A stretch of 64,000 nucleotides of DNA. Source: Oxyruncus cristatus. Taxonomy: Eukaryota; Chordata; Aves; Passeriformes; Cotingidae. Below the pieces are notes generated by a model. The model made no database searches, had not been told where the DNA came from, and was given only the letters and a program-made list of their open reading frames with translations. Both the position numbers and the translations under genes were made by a program. The DNA is taken from contig VXAY01007483.1 in NCBI GenBank assembly GCA_013399855.1, positions 821,074 through 885,073 of the forward strand, given 5' to 3'. This document shows, piece after piece, positions 1 to 14,700 of this stretch (position 1 is the stretch's first letter; every line of letters starts with the position of its first letter).

Positions 1-3000
1 TGGGGGAGTGCAGGCCCCTGGGGCTGGGCATGGGGGGTGTTTTCAAAGCCAACGCTGGAATGGAAATAACTTTTGGTTTGGTACCTTTGGCAGAAAGTTT
101 CTGTTCTGTGTATTTGCAGGCTTTGTAGTGCACGCAGTATATTTCTGTAGTGACTGGAGAATGTAAAGGCTACTGGTAGAGCCTTTGCTCTACACACCAG
201 TATTTCCTTAATTAAGGAAAATCGGCCTTGACAAATACTGTTTCTTTCAGGGATACAAGCTTTTATGCCCTGTGCAGGTAGAAGGGATCATATTTCTGAA
301 AATACCTGAAGATGCATAAAACGCTCCCGTGAGGTATATCTCTCCTCATCTTCATAATCTTTCCCTAAAAGAAGGCTACTTTCCTGCCTAGATTTTTCTG
401 TAGGACTGCCTCCATTCTTATGTGGTCATGGATTTGTGAGACTCCATGAGATTTCATAGAAAGTTAACGGAAAGGGAACTGTGCAAGTTAAAGATAACGA
501 GTTACTTTTGAATTTTCAGACTTGTGTTTAAATAAAAGCTTTATGTGCACTTAATAAGTGCAAGCATACAATGACTCTTGTTTTTAAGAATGCCACTATT
601 CCATGAAGGGCTTTCACTTCTGTTAGTGAACAGGAAAATTGTTGTCTAATTTTCTTTTCCTTTTTTTTCATCCGTTTTCAGACTGGAGCGCATTAACTGC
701 AAGAAAGTTGAAGCTCAGAAGCTTCTCTCTGATTGTAGTTGTGTAGGCAAAGAGAGCATTATGATTTCTTTTAGCTGTACACCTAGAAATAAAGACTTTT
801 TTTTAGGTCTTAATGCTTCTTTTGGTCTTGCCAGTGATTTATTTTTTACTGCTACTGATTGCAAGTGGTAGCAGAGGCTTTTAAGGAAAAAGTTTGTGAA
901 AATGAAAAAATCTGAGACTCCTTCCTCTTCTGAGCTGTCTAAGCAATACCAGTTATGGTAAAATGATGTAATATTTTATGTATGCAGAAAGTGTAGAGCT
1001 TTCAGCAGTAGAACTTGGTGTGCTTTGAAAAGGAGAGTAAGTGTCTCCAACTTGCAGTAGGAGAGGCCGAGTTATGCACTTGAAACACTTGTCTGCTGGA
1101 TGGCTTTGGGCAGATCTGCAGAATTTAAAGCAGAATCCAGGTCCTCAAGGTAGCAGTCAGGTGTTCTGATAGTTAGCAAGACTGCTTGGACTGTGTCAGC
1201 TGAACATCTGTTTAAGTCTTCTAATTGTCAAAATAAATTTTGGATTATTTTTAAGTGAGTTCAGCAGAACCATCGCCCTTTGGGCCTTGCAGATCATGAT
1301 TTGGGAGTGTTAAGGTTGGGCTCTCCTTTAGGAATGTGTCACACTCTTCCTTCTCTTCTGCAGGTGGCAGAGGTGGCTCTTGCATATGAGAATACAACTG
1401 ACACTTTCCCTGGAGGTTTTGGGGAAATGGCTCAGGAGGGGTTACTATGGAAAGAGTAGGCAGAAGGAGGGAGAGCAAACCAAGGGAACTAAGGGAGTTT
1501 TCTGGTGGGAAGGAGGTCTGGGATGGGTATGGGTAGAAGGCAGTAGAGGTTTTGTTTGTGTCTTGCTCATCAGAAAGAAATCTGGTAACACCTTGATATT
1601 CTGCCGTAATCCTCTGGAAGAAATCAAATACCAAGACAGAATTGCAGGACTTGGAAAACAGAGTGGTGTTGTCAATGCATTTATTTTAGGGTAATTGTGG
1701 AATACTTTCTTGTATTAAGCTTTGTTCGTGGGTAAACATGCAGTGTTTAAAGTAAACTTACTTTACTTCTTTGACAGTGCATATTGTCAAGTGACCAGAT
1801 TGCTGCTCTAAAGAGTTTAGACTACAGGTTCTTTTCTCTTTTTCAGGAAGTTCAGAATGATCACGCATTAAGACTTAATGAAGCAGAGATCACCGTGTGT
1901 TTAACTTACAGGAAAAGATATAAGATGAATTTGTGTAGTACTATATGTGGACAATGTGAAGTGAAAACGATCCTATGAAGTAGCATATAAATCTGTGTGA
2001 CACTGTGAAGTTCAGCTGCAGCAACCTTAGCCCCTTTTTCCACACTGTTCTCAGCATGGTCAAACAATGGTTCTGTTAAGCTTCTGCAGCACTGAGATCT
2101 GAGTTAGAAATGCAGTGTAAATCTCTGGGATTAAATGGTCAATTTTCATTTTCCAGCCATGACTAAACTGCTCTCTGAAGGAGGAGCATTCCTACTCTCT
2201 TAGCAGCTCTGGGTATTTCTAAAATCCTCATTGCAGTAGTGTTTAGGCACTCTGTGCAACTTACTGAAAATGAGGGAACTGATTCAGGGAACAGAACGTG
2301 AAACCTCTGAAAATAACAGTGCTAAGTATGAACTGATATTAGTGTCAACTTCCACTTTATTTTGAGTTTTCAGCTTCTCCCTTCTCTGATATCTTCTTAA
2401 TGCGGAGTTCTTTGCTTACCCTGTTCTCTCTGCTTCCCATCCCCCATTTTGGGGAAACCCTAGTTAGAAACAAAATGCTGAAACAAAATAAATCTGTGAT
2501 ACGGGATTTACTTCCCCATTTAGTACAGGTGATGGTTCAGGGCCTTGCTGGCTGTTTCTGGCATTTGTGGGGTGGTATTCAAATACATTCGTTTTGCTTT
2601 GGTTTAAGGTAAATAGTCATCGGTTAACTCGGGTTTTGCTTGTTAATCGAGGCTAAGTTTCAAAGTAACTTTTTGGAACTTTTTGATGATTGAAGTGAAA
2701 AGCAGCAGTGTTAATGTTCTGGTATGAGTACACAGGCTCCAGGACTTCAGCACACCCACCTGGAAAAGGAAAGTGGATAGGACAGGGCTGGCTGATGCTG
2801 CAGCATGAATTTTAAGGTGACTCTTAGTTATACAGAGAAACTCAGAAAACTTTGATGTGCCTTAAGTTTCAAAGCTGAAAAAAGTCTGGTGGTGTTACAT
2901 GACCATTTTGATGCTTTCTGACTGTAGCTGAAGGAATCTTCTGATACCTTCCAAAACAGATGGGTTGGCCTTGCTACTCTACTTGCTTCCTTTGATAACA

Positions 3001-6000
3001 GTTAAAGAGCTCAGATACTCGGTGAATCACAGCTCTGATGTTCCTTGTCTAAATGTTTTTTGTTTTAAGTATGAGAATATCACACTGCTTGAAAAAACCT
3101 GGTTTAGCTGTGTAAGAAAATAATTAAAGCAGTCTACAGGCACCAGAGTGGTACTTGCACCGGCTTGTTTGGGAGATTTCAATCTGAAGAGAGAAAACGT
3201 TTGGCTTTTAAAAGCCTGAAGTATAATCTGTTGAGCTCTTTTGGTAATGTTAGTTTTTGTGTTGAGAATGAGAAGGGCAGCTCAAGGTTTCAATACATCT
3301 GTGAGTGTTTTCTTGTTGTCTGGGGCCTGAATTGTAATGATTGACTAAGGAATTGAAAAACCTGGAGTTGCAGAGGGAAGGACTACGCAGGAAATGATGT
3401 GGAACTTCGGCTGTGGGCTCTGAGTGTGGAAAAACAAGGAAAGATTTTGAACACGAAAACTGTCTGTGAGGAACAGTCCTTTGGGACTTCTGAGTGCAAC
3501 ACACATGGGCATACCTGAGAGCATTTTTGCTTGATAGCAGGAATATGAGTGGCAGGAAAGCAGCAAAATAAGTGGTCTGTGCTGAAGGCAGTTTTAAGAA
3601 GAACTTTGGACCTCTGCAGACATTACAAAACGTGGACTGTTGTTGCAGGGACTCTGTGTACCTTGAATGTACCTGTGTTGTGTTTATGGTGGCTGCCTGT
3701 GAGGTGATTGTACCTGCTGTCACTGACAAACCAACCAAGAAAACCCGCTTGCAACTTGCAGGTTTAAGTCAAGTACAGATACAGGTGGTGGGAAGGGCAA
3801 AACCAATATTCCTCAGTTAAGTTGGGAGCTACAGTGACCAAGTTACCTGCTCATTCACAATGCAAGCATCTCTTCCAGAAGCCTGCAAACAAAGGTGGGA
3901 ATACATCTTTTCATTATGTGAACTCATTACTCTTTAAATTGACTTGACTCCACACTTCCTCGGGTTTACATGATTCGGAAACCCATTAGGAGGTGATGAT
4001 GGTGACACTCCATCAGTTACTTCAGAGCTGGGATCCAGCTGTTTGAGTAGTTGGTCTCGGGACAGTGTCAGTCTCCTTTCTGCTGGGACAGCTTCTTTTG
4101 AGAGGAATGACAAGGAGAATATAGGAACTGTGGTTAATCAGGACCTTTTCCATTACGTTTAATACACAAGTGCTAAAGTTCTGTGCTAGAACCACTTCTT
4201 AATTCTGATTATCTTTGCTCTGAGCTTAATTTAATATGAAAAAATAATATTCACCAAATTATGTAGAAAAGAAAAAAAAAAAAAAACCCTGATGAGTCTT
4301 TTTGTTCTCCCTGTTCCAGGTTCATTTAATCACTGAAACTCTTACTAACTTCCAGTTGGTGTCTTTTCTATGTCTTCAATGTGAATTCCATCAACTCTGG
4401 TGGTCCCTTTGCATTTGAGGTGTCTCTTGGTTGGTCTAGGAGACAGCAATCTGTCTTCATCATGGCAGATAGTGGAAGAGGAGTCCTGGTCAGTAGTAAG
4501 TGATAAATATTCATAGTTATTCCAAAATGGAGCTCACGGTGCTCTTGTGATGTAGTCATTAGTATTGCAGAACATGACTGAGTCCCTGGAGACTGGAGAC
4601 ACATACTTTGATGTTTTCCAGACGTAAGGTTAGTCACTTGAGTGACTAAATTTGGGAGCTTACATTATATTCGGTTGGTTGACTATACTTATATTTTTGT
4701 AATTAACTTGGAAACAGCATTGGCAGAAAAAAAGCAAATTGTGCTGCTAACAATGTTTACAGGAAAACTTTGGAGCAAGCCTGTACACATTGTCTGAGAA
4801 ACAAGAGGAAAAGCTGGAAGGAATCGGAGGCTGCAGAATTTCCAAATGAGTCCCCTCAACTTGCCTGGGTTTTTTGACTTTAGTGAGGGTCAGGAACTGG
4901 TGTTGAAGGGCCCTCCCTGTGTACCCTTCCTGTGTGTTGAGCACATGCTGGGCACTGTGTTCCTGAGCGCAGCATGGCAGGGTCTTGCCAAACCTGATGG
5001 AGATATTTTTGGAACTGCAGATTCTGCTACTGCTCTATTGAAATCATGAGCTAACTATGAACTAGATGTTGACCTGATGGTCTCAGGACAAGGAGAAAGC
5101 TGGTAATACAGCTCTGAAAGCATTAACTTTGTGTAAGGTTCTGCACCAGTCAACACCTCTGAGGTCATCATCTCTCTGCTTTGGGCCCAGTTACAAGTAA
5201 AGTTTGCAGTGAGAGTATTTTTCTTCTGCTGCATTTGTCGTCATTTTGCTGCATTCAGTCAAAGACAAGGGCTCTTTTCAGAGTTTCCAGACAAGCAGAC
5301 ATCACTGCTGCTCCCAATCCAGAGAGTCAGTGGCTAATCCAAATGTTTTTTAATGTTTGTGTTCCTGTGGACTAAGTAAATGACACTTCCCCTTTGTTCC
5401 CATTTTGTATTTGTAAGTTTGGCTGGAAGGTAGGTCATCTTTGCTGTTTACCCTGCTCTCACCTGGGTGGTACTGGAATTTGTGAATGGTGAAAATGGAT
5501 GCACAACTGGTGAGCCTTTTTGTCTGACTTGGCTAACTGGCACTGCTCCCACCCCTGCCCCTGTGTCTGTCTTGCCTTGCAGCAAACTAATAGAGGCAGT
5601 GGAAACCACTTTTTATATAAATGGCCAGGGTTTTGGTGACATTTGCTCACTGGATTGGCTTGTTGCATCAGACAAATGACAGATGTAACAAACAGGGGAG
5701 GGTGGAACTTTGCTGCCAGGAAAGATGCCCCTTTTGATGGTACCTGGTTGTTAGACTGACTGTTCTGTACTGTGAAACCTTATCCTTAATGACATTGGCT
5801 GCTTAGCTACTGCTTGGCTGGAATAGTCCAAGGACACAGATCAAAGAAAAACACTGCTAATGCTTTTATGATAGTGTGGTGTAAAAATCTGATTGTCTTG
5901 CTATGACTTTGTTACCAGTAGGTCACCTTCGCTCCAGTATTCCAGACAGCAATTTTAATGAAGTGCATGTGATTATATGTGCAAACACCGACAACTTTAT

Positions 6001-9000
6001 TTTTAAAAGTTGCATTGAAAATGCCTTTTTTAAAAGGTTGAGAGAAGTTTTCTAAAAATACGTGTAGGATGCATTTTATCATCTTAGCTTGCCAGAAAGC
6101 TACTGAGAAGTCCAGCTCCATCCGTGGCTGAGGGATTCTGCTCTCTCGTGTATTGGCACCGGTGGTCACAGAGCTGTTGCAGATTTTTGGTGCAGCTGGA
6201 CCTGTGTTCCTGTAGCTGCATCACCTTATACTGTTTCTCTGGCTCGAAGAAATATCTTGTCAAGGTGGAACCCTCCTTTTGGCATGAGTTCAGGTTTGCA
6301 TTGGTGTCTGGGAGATGTGATCCCCAGACTTTGCCAGTCTCTTGTGAACAACAGTAAGGAAAAACACACAGTAGGAAACCCGTTTGAATCTCCCTGTGCC
6401 TGCCATGTTCCTGTTGGATTACAGCCACGGGAGAACAGTATTGCTTGGTAGCTGTGTCTTGGAGTCCCCCAGTGAGTATTCAGCAGTGACCAGCACTTCT
6501 CTCAGGACAATGTTTCCATAAGTGATATGTAGATACTGCACATCCGGAGCTTTGGTAGGAGGTTGAACGGTGAATTAATGGTAAAAGCTTCAAAAGCAGC
6601 TGCTGTAGTATTTCCTGTGTAACAGTTACTCTCTTGTCTGTGATCTCATACCCCATAGTAGTTCCTTAAAATTATTTCGAGAAAATGCACTGCAGGAGAC
6701 TCTTGTATTTGTATAGAAACTCTAAGGAGGTTTGCAAGTTCTCTCTAGACACTTGACTTGAATAATCACATGTTTTGATCCTTTGGCTGCTGGAGTGTGC
6801 GTGGGAGAACCTGTCCTTGCCCAGGAGTGAGTGTCCCCCAAACCTGTTATTCCCATTGTGTGTTTGGTGGTTAACTGAGGTGTGTTCACTCAGCCTCTGA
6901 GTTGGTCCATCTGGTGAAAGGTGTGAGTTTTTAAGGTTAATGAATCCTTCAAGTACTGGAGTATGTGAATAATTTAAAATGTGAATGTTGTGTTTTATGT
7001 AGCAATGTAACTACTGATGTAAGATAACTTTAAATCATGCTGCTCTTTAAAAAAATACTGCAACACTTCTTTTCATGTATTGGCAAACATCACTGGCTTC
7101 AAGTGACATTAGCTGGTGATAACCTTTCTAATAATTCCCACAAAATCATTTAATTATTTTTAAAAGTACAAGACAACCTGAATTTTTTTCAAAGCTAGGC
7201 TGCTTTCGAAAGTAAAGGAGAAAAAAATCCATTTGAGCCAGTCCTAGTAATGAGCATTTGTGGAAGTGCTCATAAAACCTTCATACTGCTGGTGAGCAGC
7301 AAACTCACTCAGGGCCAACAGCTGTGCTGTGTCAGGGAGAGCAGCTCCAGCTTTGTCTGTGACATGAAAAAACAACCCACAACCAAAAACGGGTACGAGC
7401 ACAAGGCAGTGTGATCCTTTGGTGTGCTCTCCTACTTACTGGCAGCCTTTGGGTTCGGAAACTTCTTGTGCCAGGATTTGCATCTGGAATGTAATCGAAT
7501 AGTCCTCTTTGGACTTTTCTTCCATCTATTTGTCTTCATTGCTTTTTAAGTCCATTTATACTTTTGGCCAACATCCTGTGTAAAATAGTTTGTCTCGCTG
7601 GGGGTGTACAGGAAAACCCCTTGTTTTAGTTTAACCTGCTGTCTGGTAACTTGTGTAGCAAGGGGAGGGAGAAGAACAGTCTTTGTCTACTCCCTTTCTG
7701 CAGGTGGTTTGTAATTTCTGTAGATTTCTTGTATATCATGCCTTACTTATCTTTTTTTAGAATCTGTGGATTTCTTGATTTATTTAGTGTTTTATTCTGT
7801 GTAAGGTATGATACTTCATGAGTTAAATCACATCACATTCTTGTTACACCTTTTCTACCCCGTCTCCGTTCAGGTTTTGTGCGTGCCAGGATTTATACAA
7901 TTACTTGAATATATTAGAAATTATTAGGAGAGGAATGGAATGGAGAATTTACTATTTTTTCCTCCCTGGCTGGTTCTTCCATTATGCTGCTGGTTTGCCA
8001 TTTCTAATGCCTGACACTATCCTTACCTGTGAATTTTAATTCTTTCCATCTGAGCTTATTCTGGGTCCTGCCTTGATTGCAACACAAAAGCTTTAGATCA
8101 GTTGAACTGTTTGGTAGTTTATTTCACATCAAAAGTTGTCCCTGTATTTTTTTCTATATTTCAGATTTGAAAACAGAATGGCAATTGATCGTGTTCAGTC
8201 TTCTAAATGAAAGAGTGAATTGATGTTTTCTGTAGTAGCAGAAGATCAGAAAAACTGTTCCAGCAATGTTGGGAAGATTATTGTGACATGAGCACTGCAA
8301 TGAACTAAGTCTGGTGTTACCTTCATTGTCAGAGCTTGGGAGGGTTGTCCATGTAAAAAGACTTTGGGAGGTTTTTTTCCTTATTTGTACAAAGAGTGTT
8401 TGCGTCTAAGTTCAGTGTTGATAAAATTACTTTACAAATATATGTAACTTTTCTGTTCATCCTATAATAAATGGAAATCCCAGAAATTTTAATTACATCT
8501 AATCTTCTAAATGAAATCTTCACCTCTGGGCATCAACAGTACCTACAAACCTTTAAGCAGTTTTAACTGCAGATGAAAGTGACTCTCTGGCTGCATCCCA
8601 TGATAGTCTTTTTGGAGCAAAGAGGCAGGGAAAGTGTTTTGCATGGGCTTTCAGTAAGAGGAAACCTTTCCTCTCATAACTTGTTCTGCAGATTAATGAG
8701 TCGAGGATTATCAAATGCTCAGTGAGGCTGCAAAATATAGTGTTACCAGTAACTCAGAGATGCGAGAATAGCAGTACATGGGATCTAAATTTAGCAATTT
8801 CTCTGTTTCTCCTCATCTTTCTGACATCTGTTTGTAGCATTTATGGAGCTGTTTTGCGGAGATGGAGAAATGTTTGGATTCGCTTTACTGGGGATTTTGC
8901 TGAGTCACTTACACTTTTAACCGCTCAGAGTTGGGAGAGTGAAGCATTGGTTGGTTGTCATGTAAAAGCTTTGACTCCTGGTGCATTGGAGATGCACATC

Positions 9001-11515
9001 TTGAAGCAACTGTGTTCTAAAAATTCAGACTTTGAGAGGTGCTGTTCCTGTGGGTGTGCACAGGACAGCATTCCTGCTAACCCCTATCCTATTTATATTT
9101 TTTCCTTCATTCAGTGTGTGTCTGTATGTGTCTGTCAGTGCTGATGTCCCTGCCTCTGGATCTGCCTCTTTGTCCTGGATTGGGCTCTGCGTGGGTTTTG
9201 GTGGCAGCCACCTGGGTCTCTAGAATAGTCAGAGGAAGGTGCTGATGTCACACACTCCCCATGGGTGACCCTACAGTAGTTAGGTCACTCACACAGGGTC
9301 GGTGAGGTCTAAGTTTAGTTCCCTCTCTTGCCTCAGGGAGGTTCCAACCTGCATTTCCAAGGAGCAGCAGCCAGCAGATAAGTGACTATTCTGGGACTGG
9401 AGCAGCCTCTATGTCCTTGATTGAAACTGTTCTGTGGTTTTCTCCAAACAAATAGTGAAATTTTCCTTAACAACAGTCTCTCAAGAACCTCTGTGTCCCC
9501 AGTGGGAGCAGACAAAGTCCAAGTGACAAGTGGGAAAATCAGAACAGGAATCAGGCGGTTTTGCCATCGCTCCTTTGGGACACTCTGAAGGGTCTGTGAG
9601 AGGGATAAGGGTTAAATCATCCCCCAAGCTGTGAGATAGAAAAGCTGGAGCTGAGCTGCAGAGCTGGGGCCCAGGCAGGCGAAAGGTCAGGGCTGACCTG
9701 CGTGGGCTGGAAGCTCCACACAGAGCCCAGGCAGCGTGGGGAGAGGTGGTGATCACTTCTCACTGAACAGAGACAAACCTGGCATTCAATACCTAGAAAT
9801 AGCTGTGTTGTATTGGTCTCGGTTGCCACAACACTTTGGAAAATCTCCAAGTTCTGGCCATAGTGGGGGGCTGCCCCGACTTTCAGTTGCAGCCAGGATG
9901 ATGTTCTCTGAGCAAGGGCTGGTTTGCAGAAGTGTCTAAAGCTGTGAGATGTCATGGAGGGATCTGCAGTTCAGAGGCAGAGCCTTCTAAGTGGGGTTTT
10001 CATGCTGATGTTCGTTAGTGCCGTTCAAATGATGATCCAAAGACTTATGTTACTGAAGGGATAAACACTGTAACTAGAAATGAGAGTTGGCTTTTGGTCT
10101 GTACGACAGAGTTACTAAATAGTTATGTCTGGAATTTAAAGCAGCAGTTTATAAGTACATTCAATTTTAGTCTTTTCCTGGTATTGTGGAGATGTATTCC
10201 CTACTTCATGAAAGAAAGTAACAATCACTAGAGAAGCATAAACATTTACATTTTTGGGAAGCTGCACTTCAGGAACACTATTGCACAGTGACAACTGTCA
10301 CACTTTGCTTTGAGTTCCTATTCTGTGGCACCTTACTAAGTTGATTCTCACTTCCCTCTCCAATCTTAGTTTCTATTGGAAAAGTTGTTGTTGTTGTGTG
10401 GTGCTGTTAAAGGACTGGAGAGCAGAAAGGTGTGAGTGTTAAGAAAACATAGGTGCAGTCTTGATAGCTTAAAGTATACCAAAAAAACCTATCAGTGCAG
10501 TAATGTGGAGGTTCATGTGAATAGCTGTGGAAACAGAGCTTCAGTTTTGGAGGTTTTTTTATTTTATTTATTTTCCTATCTATAAAACCAAAATATCAAC
10601 ACAATGAGAAGTAGTTCACTATAACCCACAGATTTTACTTGTGAATTTCATGGCACTTGAGATGCTAAGCCACCATTCACAGATCTGTGCATTATTGAAA
10701 TGGTGCTCACTATTGAGGAATAACTATTGGCCATCTGAAGCTTTTTAGTGCAGGTGAAGTCAGAGTCAAGACTGAAGTTTCAAATCTACTTAACCTTGTG
10801 TGTTTGGCTTGCTGCCATGGATATGAAATTAAGTTTCCATAAAAACTGCAAAATGTAAAAAGAACAGCTCAGTAATCCTGAGTTAAGTATGAGAACAAGA
10901 TCACTTTGCTTCCAGATTTCTTTTCCAGAATTAGAGCACCAGAGCCTGCCTGTCACACATTGCTCAGCAGATATATGGCAAGTTCAAAAAGAAAGCTGAT
11001 TCTGAGGAAAAACTGCATCTGCTTTTCTGAGCGCAGGAGCTTGAAACCTATGCAGTGTCTTGAGTCCTCTAGTGCTTTTCTGATCTCCTAATGTTTGAGA
11101 AAACCACGACGTCCCTTTTGGTATCTAAAACCCAAATGCAAAGGAAAAATAAAAGATGGAAGAAAATGGTTTCAGGCATGATGTTACTTTTAAAACTACA
11201 CGTCCGTTCCCAGACACTTCTCTTGCTCATTTGATGTTTGCTTTCATTATCTGTTGGCAGCATTGCTTGTTGCTGGTAGCTGTTGCTGCTAATACTTCTT
11301 CCACCTGGAGAAATATTTGTGGCTAAGTTGCTTACAGAAGCAAGCTCTATCTTATTTCTGTTGGAGATGTTGCAATAAACAACATGATTCTCTCCCGAGT
11401 TCAGTCTCACCAGATCAGTGTCAAAAAAAATAATCTTCAAGTACCTTCAAGTCCTTGTTCTTTTGCACTTTAATCTTTTTATCACTGACACTTTCTTATC
11501 TGAATCATCCTTTAG
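1..11515 (+). other. GNA12: GNA12 intron 1 (3' part)
   Basis: This stretch precedes the exon 2 acceptor and should be the 3' part of the large first intron. It is AT-rich with scattered homopolymer runs, for example 15 A at 4272-4286. Open frames here, up to about 140 codons (8722-9144, +), lack recognisable domains and are best explained by chance. The acceptor region just before 11515 is T-rich and ends in TTTAG. No RNA gene, recognisable LINE end or additional exon was found. That exon 1 lies to the left is inferred from the missing first 103 residues. Confidence 0.8.
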
Positions 11516-11731
11516 GGCTGCAGGGTTCTGGTGGATGCACGGGACAAGCTGGGGATCCCTTGGCAGTACACGGAGAATGAGAAGCACGGAATGTTTTTGA
11601 TGGCCTTTGAAAACAAAGCTGGAATGCCCATCGAGCCTGCCACCTTCCAGCTGTATGTGCCTGCCCTGGGCGCGCTCTGGAGGGATTCAGGAATCAAGGA
11701 AGCCTTCAGCCGTCGGAGCGAGTACCAGCTG
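11516..11731 (+). CDS. GNA12: GNA12 exon 2
   Basis: This 216-bp exon encodes residues 104-175, which form most of the alpha-helical domain that covers the nucleotide pocket. It begins at GGC TGC AGG after a TTTAG acceptor and ends CAG CTG before GTGAGT. Both borders are phase 0. The product reads from [13 protein letters not shown] to RRSEYQL. Compared with the human protein as I recall it, the visible changes are few and conservative, such as C for S at 105 and Y for F near the end. The frame stays open past the donor to 11857, so a retained intron 2 would add about 40 unrelated residues. Confidence 0.97.
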
Positions 11732-14700
11732 GTGAGTACATCCATCTTCCCGGGGGGAGGAAGAGTTCCCTGCTGGACAAATCTCTCCTCAGCTGGCAGA
11801 GCGCTCACTACGTGCACAATTCAGCCGCCCCGTGAGCTGTTTGCCGTCGTGCTGTAAATCTGAGCACTTCAGCAGCAGAAACAAGTGGTAATTGGAGCCA
11901 AACTTGAAAAACTGCATGGCAGTAAGAGGGAGTGGAAAAGTGCACGACTGGATAAACTGGAAGAGCAGGAGGAACCAAAAAAGGCAGGAATTGGGTGAAC
12001 TAAAAATATTTTAGCAGCTCAGTAGGTCTGTGCATAGCAGGTCCCTGATGAAGGCACACTTAATTTGTAACTTTCCAGCCCTGCCAGCCTGCAGTGTATT
12101 GAGACTGGAAACTCCTCCTACATGCAGCTCTTTTGAAGTGAATGCAACACCCATCCCACTGCTGCTCTTTGGCTGTTTCTTTTCATCCTGACGTCTGCAA
12201 GTGAAACTTGGATAAGCAGCTGAAAGATGACAGTGAGCGTAAAAATGTGCTGTCTTCCCTGCTTTCTTGTGAGGTTTTCATGTTCCTGTGCCAAAATAGC
12301 TGCACTTCTGGTGTGGAATATGTTTCTGACAGCTGTTCATAGTCCTTTCCTTCTCCTTCCTGTGTAGAAGATGGAGATGATTTTTTTTTTTTCTCTATTT
12401 CTCCCTATTCAGTGAAACAAGTTACTGGTTACTAGTTCCTGGAAAATTATATGGGATTGTTTCCTAATTCTTCTAATAAATGTATTTTTATGATGTTAAC
12501 ATATTATTTAAGCTTCAGTCTGCAGGTAGAATTCATTTTTTGGGGTGTTCTGTCCCCAAACTGTGTTCAGGTTTTTTTGGGGAAAAAAACCCCAACCAGA
12601 CAGTTCAAGGTGAAATTCTTCATGCCTGGATGTGTTATTAATGTTTAATTAGAGGAGTTAAGGGATAGAAAAATGGCTTTGCACAGTCTCCCTTAGATTC
12701 TTTTACAGATATAGGTAAAGGAGAACTAGAGAAACTCACTGGTTGAATTCTGATTGTCTCCTCATGCTGCTTCTCTGTGTGGGTTCTCAGGTGTCTAATT
12801 CTGTAGCTAAACTCGTGCTGCAGCCCTGAGGTGCTCATCTGTCTCCACTAATAAGGTGCCTGTTTGAGTCTTGTTGCACGTCTTTGGAATCTGTCTCTGA
12901 AGCATCGTGCGGCTGCCAAATGGCTCAAGAATAAATGAAATGCTGAGGTAAAGCTGTCACAGGATGATTGTATAAACCTCACTTCCTCAGGCTAAAAATG
13001 AAACAATTTCCATGTTACGGCACGGGGGGCGGGGGGGAAGGATGTGCAAGGGGGGAGAGAGGATGGATTAATTGTTCCATTATTCCTTGCATCTGTAGAC
13101 GCAGACTTTGCTGTTCTAAGCACTGTTCAGATGTGGAATAAAAAGATGGTTCGTGCCACAGGGAACTTGAAATTATCATGATACAGCTGCCAGGAGAATC
13201 CAGTATAGGAAGCAATAGTTGCATCAGCAGCCTGCTAAGATTGTTGTTTGTTTGTTCTTTTTCCTTTTTTTGGGAAATGCTATGATCAAGCATGGATTTT
13301 GTTTGTAAAGGGAGATTCAGATTGGGGATCGTGTGGGAGGTTTATTCCTGTGCTGCTTAGCAATAAAACTGCATCAAACTGACAAAAAGGGCCCAGTTCG
13401 TTGAATAAATAGTGTTCCAAGAGTGGAAGGCCTCTACCTCTGCATTCTCTGGCTTTCAGGGTTAAACAGGAAACGCCAAAAAATAAAAAAAGCCCACAAA
13501 AATAAAGCAGACATAAAACTGATCATTTAATATTCTGTCATCTTCAAGATCATGGTTTAGTTCTGTGGTGCATCTTTTGGGAAGGCATTCGCATAACCTG
13601 TGTGATTCTCCTGGGGCAGCTGGAACTGCTGCAGGCCCCAGCCCTGTTCCCTTGTGGATAGTACAGAAACAGTGTGTAACTCAGTCCCAGTGTTAGCAAC
13701 TGTGGCACTGACAACTTGAAAATCCTGGGTGCTGTTATTTTATTGTGCAGGCTGCAACACCAGGGGATTAGAAAGTAACTCAACTGTAACTAAAAAAAAA
13801 AAAAAAAAAAAAAAAACCACTTGTTGCAANNNNNNNNNNNNNNNNNNNNNNNNNNNNNNAAAAGGCACTTGCTGCATAAAAGTTTTTTAAATGTAGTAGA
13901 TTGGCCTCAAGGATACAAATGCTGCTTCTGGATTGATCACTAAACAGATTAATCACTTGAACAAGTTTCCATGCCGTGCTGCTGGCTTCAGCAGGAGTGT
14001 GATTCCCTGAATACATGGGAATCAGCAACAGCCCAATTCCTTTAAAAAGAAAAAAAGTTTAAAGCTGCATAACTTTTTAAAGAAAGAGGTGGTTTAAGGA
14101 GATGCCTCATTTGTAATTGCATATGATATGTATAAACCCATACCTTCATTTAATTTAAACGCTTGCTGGATATAGACTCGTGTAAATAAATAGAAGCCAG
14201 ATATAGTGGACTCTGAGAAAATACATCTTTTCTGAACTGATTTTAACTAAGGCTAAAGAAAACCTCTGCATCAGCACTCTCTTTCTTCCATAGTATAAGT
14301 GAGGTATTAAATGGAATATGCTTGGTTTAAACTGAATTTATTATCTTTAAAGTAGTTTTTAAATCATCACCGAAAGTTTTAGGCTTTACATTACTGTGAT
14401 CTTTCTGAGTGTGTCTCGACACTGTTTGGAAAAACAACCTCACTCAGCACTTGCATTTCCTTCACCCTGGTCTTGGAGTCAACTGAACACCATCTCTTTT
14501 TTTTATTGTTATTATTGATACTATTTTGGCTTCTAAGCTGTAAAGTTAGTGGCCTGTTTTTGACTACTCTTATTTCTCCAGGAAGTTGTGTGACTGTTTA
14601 AAATAAAAAGTAAAACGTGTTGGTTGGTTAACTGGAGCTGAAAATTGCAGTGTGCAGGTGCCTTCCTATGGTCTGTAATGCCAAGTTCAGTGACTGACTC

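Noticed and set aside
8722..9144. A 140-codon open frame in GNA12 intron 1
   Set aside because: Low-complexity ends, no domain, and within the range expected by chance over 11 kb.
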